From Nostoc sp. PCC 7107 (GTDB lineage: Bacteria > Cyanobacteriota > Cyanobacteriia > Cyanobacteriales > Nostocaceae): 64,000 nucleotides of DNA. A program made the position numbers and the translations under genes. This document shows positions 59,388-64,000 of the stretch, one piece after another. The stretch spans positions 1,413,001 through 1,477,000 of the forward strand of contig NC_019676.1 in assembly GCF_000316625.1 (NCBI RefSeq). The letters are read 5' to 3'. Numbering within the stretch: position 1 is the stretch's first letter; every line of letters starts with the position of its first letter. The notes beneath the pieces were generated by a model. It made no database searches. It saw only the letters and a program-made list of their open reading frames with translations, and was not told the origin of the DNA.

Positions 59388-60425
59388 TTAGACAGATTGC
59401 AACTGACACAACAACAAACCAAACCATTGATTTGAGTCTGTCCAGGTTTGAATGGGAACTAAACCTTGTGTTTTGAGTTGTTGTTGAATACTTTCTAGGT
59501 TAAATTTGCGCGATATTTCCGTCAAGATGGTTTCGCCTAGGGCAAAATTAACTGTGAGGTTGAGAGATTTTAAGTGTACAGTTTGCGATCGCAAGCTTCG
59601 CAAGTGCATCTCAATTTGATGGGCGGTTTCATTATAAAACGCCCAGTGTTCAAACTGGGTTGTATCAAAATCGCCTTCAAACCTGCGATTTAAATGCTCC
59701 AGCATATTGATGTTAAATGCTGCTGTCACACCTTGGCGATCGTTGTAAGCTGGTTCCAAAATTTCTTTTGGTTTTTGTAAATCTACTCCTAGTAAGAAAT
59801 ATTCTCCTACTTGCAGAGCATTGGTAATTTGTAAAAAGAAAGCATTACACTCTTCGGGGTTGAGATTTCCTAAAGAACTACCAATAAAGCCAATCATCCT
59901 ACTGGGTGAATGCTTTGGTGGGAGTTGAGCTAAAGCCATTTCATAAGTTCCAGCCAGTGCATAAACTAGCAATCCCGGATAATCTCTGAGTAACTTTCTC
60001 GCGCTATTTTCCAACATTCCCGCACTAACATCTATTGGCAAATAGCGCTGAAGATAACCTAGCTTTTGGTAAGCATCCAGCAAAATTCGGGTTTTTGTAG
60101 AACTACCACTGCCAAGTTCAACTAATTCGCAAGCACCCGTAAGTTTGGCAATTTCACCAGCGCACTGTTCTAAAATAGCTGTTTCTGTGCGAGTGACATA
60201 ATATTCTGGTAACTCACAGATTTCTTCAAATAAATCAGATCCTTGATCGTCATAAAAGTAATATGGAGGTAAGGATTTGGGGATTTGAGTTAATCCCTTG
60301 ACTACATCACTCCCCGCAGTTGATGTAACTACTCGTGTTGCTTCTATCAAACGCTGTATTTGCAACCGTTCTTCAATGCTTTTGAGGGAAGTAACTTTGC
60401 TGGTGACAGCTTTAGATATTGTCAT
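59388..60425 (-). CDS. egtD: L-histidine N-alpha-methyltransferase EgtD
   Basis: 345 residues. GLTQIPKSLPPYYFYDDQGSDLFEEICELPEYYVTRTE is the EgtD/DUF2260 N-terminal signature with the histidine-binding Tyr; VELGSGSSTKTRILLDAY is the SAM loop; GFIGSSLGNLNPEE and the C-terminal HLRSLRSQTVHLKSLNLTVNFALGETILTEIS complete the family pattern. It trimethylates histidine to hercynine, the first step of ergothioneine synthesis. Last gene of the minus-strand cluster egtC-egtB-egtD, 162 bp after egtB. Confidence 0.93.
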   Translation of the reverse strand: MTISKAVTSKVTSLKSIEERLQIQRLIEATRVVTSTAGSDVVKGLTQIPKSLPPYYFYDDQGSDLFEEICELPEYYVTRTETAILEQCAGEIAKLTGACELVELGSGSSTKTRILLDAYQKLGYLQRYLPIDVSAGMLENSARKLLRDYPGLLVYALAGTYEMALAQLPPKHSPSRMIGFIGSSLGNLNPEECNAFFLQITNALQVGEYFLLGVDLQKPKEILEPAYNDRQGVTAAFNINMLEHLNRRFEGDFDTTQFEHWAFYNETAHQIEMHLRSLRSQTVHLKSLNLTVNFALGETILTEISRKFNLESIQQQLKTQGLVPIQTWTDSNQWFGLLLCQLQSV

Positions 60426-60587
60426 TTAACCTCCGCAGAGTTCCAGTAGTAGATTTTTGATCAGCACAAACTTTCTTCTAGCTAGTGAAACACACAGCCA
60501 TAGCTGATAACATCACGCTTGAGCTAGATTACTCAAGGTTTAACACTAAATTTGCGTATTTACCACTAAAAACACCATAACTTTTCG

Positions 60588-61895
60588 TTAATTAAAACTT
60601 GTAGCGCAGCGAAAACCTGCAAATACTTGACGTACGTTAGGATGATACCAATTACGAAAACTAGCACGTAATACCCACGGACGAGTTGCCCAACTACCAC
60701 CTTTTAACACCCGGTGTTGATTGTCAAAATAAACTTGGGAGTAACCCACATAAGGGTAACTTTGGAAACCTTGGTAAGGCGCAAACCAAGAATCTGTCCA
60801 TTCCCAAACATTACCCAGAGTATCAAATAAGCCATATACGCTTTTGCTTTCAGGGTAAGCATCAACTGGGGTTGTCTGAGATATCAGGCGATCGCAATTA
60901 CAATATTTAGGTGTGGGCATTTCTTCACCCCAAGGATAGGTGCGCCGATGGTTAGCTTGAGCATCCCAACTAGCCGCTTTTTCCCATTCGGCTTCTGTGG
61001 GTAAACGCTTGCCAACAAACCGCGAATATGCTTCAGCTTCGTACCAACTCACACCGCAGACTGGATGATTATCATAACTGCGATCGCTCTGCCAATAAAG
61101 TGGTTGTGTTACTCTTTCAGTTTGTAACCATTGCCACCCATCATCAGACCACCACTCAGTATTTTCATAGCCTCCCGCCGCCATAAATTCCCTATACTGC
61201 CCGCAAGTCACCGGGAAACGGTCAATCCAATAAGTATCTAGATATACTCGATGACAGAGACTTTCATTATCCAACGCATCCAGAGAATTGTTTCCCTGTT
61301 CAAACTCCCCAGCGGGAATCATTACCATAGAAGTGCTGTTAGCGGTAGCGGGGCGTTTAGCCCGTGCTGTTAGCGGTAGCGGGGCGTTTAGCCAGTGTTG
61401 AGTGTTGAGTGTGATGTTCTTCCCTTGCCCCCCTACGCCCTTTCCTCTCTTCGCCAATTCCCACACATAACTGAGAATTTCACAGTGTTGACTTTCGTGC
61501 TGAATTAAAAACCGCCAGAGACGTTCTTGCGGTTCAATATCAGCGACTTCTAAATATTCCAGCACTTTGTCTCTAACTGTCTGTAAGTAATCACTGATTT
61601 CTGCTAAGTTTGGCAGTTGAACACGTTCACATTTGGGTAAACCATCGGCTGCAAACAGCTTGCGGTATTGCGGAAATAAACATCTTAAACCTGCACTGTG
61701 TTCTAGCAACCATAACGACTCAGTGTAAGCAATATGTCCCAAGTGCCAGCCAACAGGACTAAAATCAGGATGATACTGATTACGAAATGTCGTATCGTCT
61801 AATTCATCAATTAGCTTTAAAGTTTTTTTCCGACAATCATTTAAAGCATAATAAATAAATTCTTTGGTGCTAGATTTGTTCAATTTGGATATCAC
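60588..61895 (-). CDS. egtB: Hercynine oxygenase / sulfoxide synthase EgtB
   Basis: 435 residues from GTG 61895, preceded by GGGAGAAG; a TTG four codons on is the alternative. DinB-like domain with the iron-binding histidines His51 (GWHLGHIAYTE), His133 and His137 (HESQHCEI), then a formylglycine-generating-enzyme-type domain (MVMIPAGEFEQGNN, GNVWEWTDSWF, GGSWATR, FRNWYHP, GFRCA). It joins hercynine with a cysteine donor by O2-dependent C-S bond formation. It overlaps egtC by 26 bases. The inter-domain linker contains a 31-bp direct repeat in tandem and a heptamer run, so it is longer than usual. Confidence 0.92.
   Translation of the reverse strand: MISKLNKSSTKEFIYYALNDCRKKTLKLIDELDDTTFRNQYHPDFSPVGWHLGHIAYTESLWLLEHSAGLRCLFPQYRKLFAADGLPKCERVQLPNLAEISDYLQTVRDKVLEYLEVADIEPQERLWRFLIQHESQHCEILSYVWELAKRGKGVGGQGKNITLNTQHWLNAPLPLTARAKRPATANSTSMVMIPAGEFEQGNNSLDALDNESLCHRVYLDTYWIDRFPVTCGQYREFMAAGGYENTEWWSDDGWQWLQTERVTQPLYWQSDRSYDNHPVCGVSWYEAEAYSRFVGKRLPTEAEWEKAASWDAQANHRRTYPWGEEMPTPKYCNCDRLISQTTPVDAYPESKSVYGLFDTLGNVWEWTDSWFAPYQGFQSYPYVGYSQVYFDNQHRVLKGGSWATRPWVLRASFRNWYHPNVRQVFAGFRCATSFN
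61333..61394. repeat. 31-bp tandem repeat inside egtB
   Basis: GTGCTGTTAGCGGTAGCGGG then GCGTTTAGCCC is repeated at 61333-61363 and 61364-61394, differing in the last base, followed by GTGTTGA heptamers to about 61416. It encodes the linker between DinB and FGE-like domains. The unit is not a multiple of three, but the reading frame stays open across it. Confidence 0.85.
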
Positions 61896-62658
61896 AGTCT
61901 TCTCCCACACTGATGATGCTATTTTCTGGGCAAGGATTCCATTTACCAGGAAATAAAGGTTCCGAAGCAATAATTACAGAGTTCGGAAAATTCAGATCAT
62001 CTCGTATCCAGTACAAAGATGGATTTGGTGAACCAACAGAAAAACGGGAAGCTATCAGGCGTTTTCCGTCACTTAAAACTATGTTGGCTAAAACCTTGAT
62101 TTGATGACGTTTTGCTAACTCAGCAATACCTAACAAAGTAGCGCGTAGTGCATATTCTGGCGGACGATGTTTGTGAATTTGACGTTGAGAAAGTAATAAC
62201 GCAAATAAATGTTCAGAATCGGTACTTCCATAAATTTTGTCGTAAAAATCGGGTGTTAAAGTGCTACGAATTCTTCGATGTAATGTTTGCCGAAAATTTT
62301 CAATGAATCCGTTATGCAAAAATAGCCAATTTTCGTGATTGAATGGCTGACAATTGGTAAAATCTACAGCTTGCCCTATGGTGGCGCTGCGTACATAACC
62401 CAAAATACACTTTGATTCAACGTAACGACTTAGATGAGGTAAGTTAATATCATTCCAAATCGGCGATGTATTTTTATAAATATAGGGAGCAGTATCTTTG
62501 TGAGTATGATACCAACCCATACCAAAACCATCTGCATTTACTACACCAGAAGTCATTTCACGGGGTTGATAACTTTGGACAATCAAAGAATGTTCTGGTT
62601 TATACAGAAGATGCTCCAAGGAAACAGGCGAACCAAGATAGGCAAGTAAACGGCACAT
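61870..62658 (-). CDS. egtC: Class II glutamine amidotransferase-type gamma-glutamyl hydrolase EgtC
   Basis: 262 residues from ATG 62658, giving MCRLLAYLG with Cys2 as N-terminal nucleophile after Met removal; the frame is open 35 codons further but would bury that Cys. NADGFGMGWYH, HNGFIENF (with the Asn-Gly oxyanion loop) and GSTDSEHLFALLL are the class II glutaminase motifs. EgtC removes glutamate from the gamma-glutamyl hercynylcysteine sulfoxide. Its presence implies that EgtB uses gamma-glutamylcysteine; the ligase (EgtA or GshA) is not in this window. Confidence 0.92.
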   Translation of the reverse strand: MCRLLAYLGSPVSLEHLLYKPEHSLIVQSYQPREMTSGVVNADGFGMGWYHTHKDTAPYIYKNTSPIWNDINLPHLSRYVESKCILGYVRSATIGQAVDFTNCQPFNHENWLFLHNGFIENFRQTLHRRIRSTLTPDFYDKIYGSTDSEHLFALLLSQRQIHKHRPPEYALRATLLGIAELAKRHQIKVLANIVLSDGKRLIASRFSVGSPNPSLYWIRDDLNFPNSVIIASEPLFPGKWNPCPENSIISVGEDCDIQIEQI

Positions 62659-62864
62659 GATAAAAGTATTTACTCCCAATTGCATTACAGAATAAGCTTG
62701 ATTGCTGAGAATTTCCTGAATTGTAAATGAGTTTGCCCTATACTTGCCCGCTTCACCCTGCAAACCTGCTGATGCACTACAATTTTCTCAAGTTATATTA
62801 TTCTCTAGTAATTAGTAACCTTGACTACAAAATTATTTACCAATTACTTAACAAATAATTGCTC

Positions 62865-63215
62865 ATGACTAACTCAATGATGGTGATTTTTCCATATAGG
62901 CATAATCAAACATGGGTATTTGATGATGAGCGTCTAGATTTGGTGCAAGAACCGTTTGTGAGTGGTGTACCGGAAATGATTGATATTTTTGTTCAAGGTA
63001 TAGCTAATGTGGATGAAGGATTTAAACTCCTGTTTTCTGCTAGTCCTTTCCCTGGTTATCAAGCAGAATTAACATGGTTACGTGAGGAGTACAACGGTAA
63101 TTGGTATTTGTGGCGGGAAAAAAGTCTGGAAGGTTGGTTATGTCCAGCATTATTTAAATATTTTGAGCAAGCACCGACAAAAATCTATTGTCAAGCTGAA
63201 GGTTTGTATTCCTAA
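62865..63215 (+). CDS. DUF6717-like protein
   Basis: 116 residues from ATG 62865. MVIFPYRHNQTWVFDDERLDLVQEPFVSG, EMIDIFV, GFKLLFSASPFPGYQAELTWLREE and GWLCPALFKYFEQAPTKIYCQAE are strongly patterned with Trp and Tyr and fit the small DUF6717 family, named from memory. No signal peptide or membrane segment. No function is known. The 33-bp hairpin copy D follows 18 bases after the stop. Confidence 0.7.
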   Translation: MTNSMMVIFPYRHNQTWVFDDERLDLVQEPFVSGVPEMIDIFVQGIANVDEGFKLLFSASPFPGYQAELTWLREEYNGNWYLWREKSLEGWLCPALFKYFEQAPTKIYCQAEGLYS

Positions 63216-63232
63216 ATTATGTATGAAAGATA

Positions 63233-63265
63233 AGATACCCGACTTTTTACAAAAGTCGGGTATCT
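63233..63265 (+). repeat. 33-bp hairpin repeat, copy D
   Basis: AGATACCCGACTTTT...AAAAGTCGGGTATCT: perfect 15-base arms around TAC. Most intact of the four copies. Directly after the DUF6717-like gene, before a convergent glycosyltransferase gene. Confidence 0.85.
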
Positions 63266-63289
63266 GAGTATGTCGATATTTAGCTATAT

Positions 63290-64000
63290 TTACGAAACGC
63301 TAGGTATCAGAGAACGCAGAGTATTGATAAAGTTTTGCGCGTAGTTCTGGGTAGAGAAATCGAGGGCGCGTTGGCGTGCAGCGACGGCGACATTTTGGGC
63401 AAAGTCTTGTTCATCTAGATAACGGAGAATTGCGATCGCTAATGCTTCAGAATCACCGTAAGGTGTTAATAAGCCATTCATCCCATCGGTAATAATTTCG
63501 GTGGGGCCGCCAGCATCACCAGCAATGACAGGTTTACCCAGCGCCATCGCTTCAATAATCACAATGCCAAATGGTTCTTTATCAGAAGCATGAACAAAGA
63601 CATCCATTGCTTGCACCCATTCGGGAATATTGCGCTGAAGTCCGGGCATAATTACTTTCTCTTGCAGCCCTAAATTCGCTATCTCTGATTTGAGAAACTC
63701 TTCATAATCTGCCTCTAAATCATGTTTACCACCAACTACCACACAATGAGCATCAGGATATTTCTGTAAAACTTTTGGCATTGCTTGAACGAGGACGTGC
63801 ATTCCTTTCCAGCGTTGGAGTCTGCCCACAATGCCAATGAGTGGCCCCTGTGATGGTAAGCCGAGTTTTTGCCGTGCTGCTTGGGGTGAAGGTAACGCAG
63901 TTGGTTCAAATCTATCTAAAGCGACACCAGGATAAACCAGAGGTGTGGGACGATGCGGCCAAATCTGGGCTTGGGCTTGCTTGCCATCTTCTGAGAGGGT
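63290..64000 (-). CDS. Group 1 (GT4) glycosyltransferase, partial
   Basis: 236 codons are visible and the reading frame stays open to the window edge, so the N-terminal part lies outside. IGIVGRLQRWKGMHVLVQAM, VVVGG, VFVHASDKEPFGIVIIEAMALGKPVIAGDAGGPTEII and NGLLTPYGD are the nucleotide-sugar binding half of GT-B-fold retaining transferases, with the E-x7-E motif EPFGIVIIE. Donor and acceptor cannot be told. Close in spirit to exopolysaccharide or glycolipid genes. Confidence 0.9.
   Translation of the reverse strand, partial: TLSEDGKQAQAQIWPHRPTPLVYPGVALDRFEPTALPSPQAARQKLGLPSQGPLIGIVGRLQRWKGMHVLVQAMPKVLQKYPDAHCVVVGGKHDLEADYEEFLKSEIANLGLQEKVIMPGLQRNIPEWVQAMDVFVHASDKEPFGIVIIEAMALGKPVIAGDAGGPTEIITDGMNGLLTPYGDSEALAIAILRYLDEQDFAQNVAVAARQRALDFSTQNYAQNFINTLRSLIPSVS

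Overview
The window is a stretch of a filamentous, probably heterocyst-forming cyanobacterial chromosome (Nostocales-like). The evidence is the dense GCGATCGC (HIP1) palindromes, 7-bp tandem repeats (STRR type) between genes, and gene families typical of this group: haemagglutinin-CHAT fusion, CHASE2, DUF928, PhoX, PEP-CTERM, SLH/DUF3370, thylakoid-type pentapeptide proteins, IS5 and IS630 elements. No rRNA, tRNA or CRISPR array was recognised.

Layout. 0-5.5 kb: chaperone block grpE(end)-dnaK-dnaJ, with a TusA-like gene and rsgA translationally coupled behind dnaJ. 5.6-10.9 kb (minus strand): an ABC-2 export pair, a UbiB/ABC1 kinase-like protein, YidD and a mannose-1-phosphate guanylyltransferase. 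10.9-17.4 kb: LytR-CpsA-Psr protein, pentapeptide protein preceded by an 87-bp tandem repeat, murJ, a small outer-membrane barrel, a decayed glutathione-S-transferase-like gene, a HAD phosphatase. 17.6-25.2 kb: a 1171-residue haemagglutinin-CHAT protein facing a minus-strand operon CHASE2-wHTH-ParA, with a DUF928 gene divergent from it. 25.6-33.4 kb: PhoX behind a Pho-box-like site, a PEP-CTERM protein, a hybrid-free histidine kinase, a RibD-C reductase and a FemAB-like protein whose last codons come from an IS5-family insertion. 34.3-39.4 kb: TPR protein, hisD, PAP2 phosphatase, TauE/DUF1634 pair. 39.4-41.2 kb: an IS630-type insertion that appears to carry a passenger zinc-ribbon gene; an uninterrupted copy of the target lies just upstream and a second copy of the passenger lies at 58.7-59.3 kb. 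41.3-52 kb: SPFH protein, Lin0512, DUF2207, pentapeptide, YraN, queA, SLH-DUF3370 and a pair of stand-alone receiver proteins. 52.3-58.6 kb: HTH-NACHT NTPase, DUF3775-like, MtfA-type peptidase, Uma2, ilvA. 59.4-64 kb: ergothioneine operon egtC-egtB-egtD, a DUF6717-like gene and a truncated glycosyltransferase.

Two regions deserve most attention. One is the IS630 plus passenger gene with its empty-site copy and its donor-like copy, which together allow the transposition to be reconstructed from the window alone. The other is the CHASE2-wHTH-ParA operon beside the CHAT protease and DUF928: CHASE2 here has no catalytic output domain but a cytoplasmic tail with three copies of a short motif, so it looks like an uncharacterised membrane signalling module. 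All family names are from recognition by eye; no database search was run.
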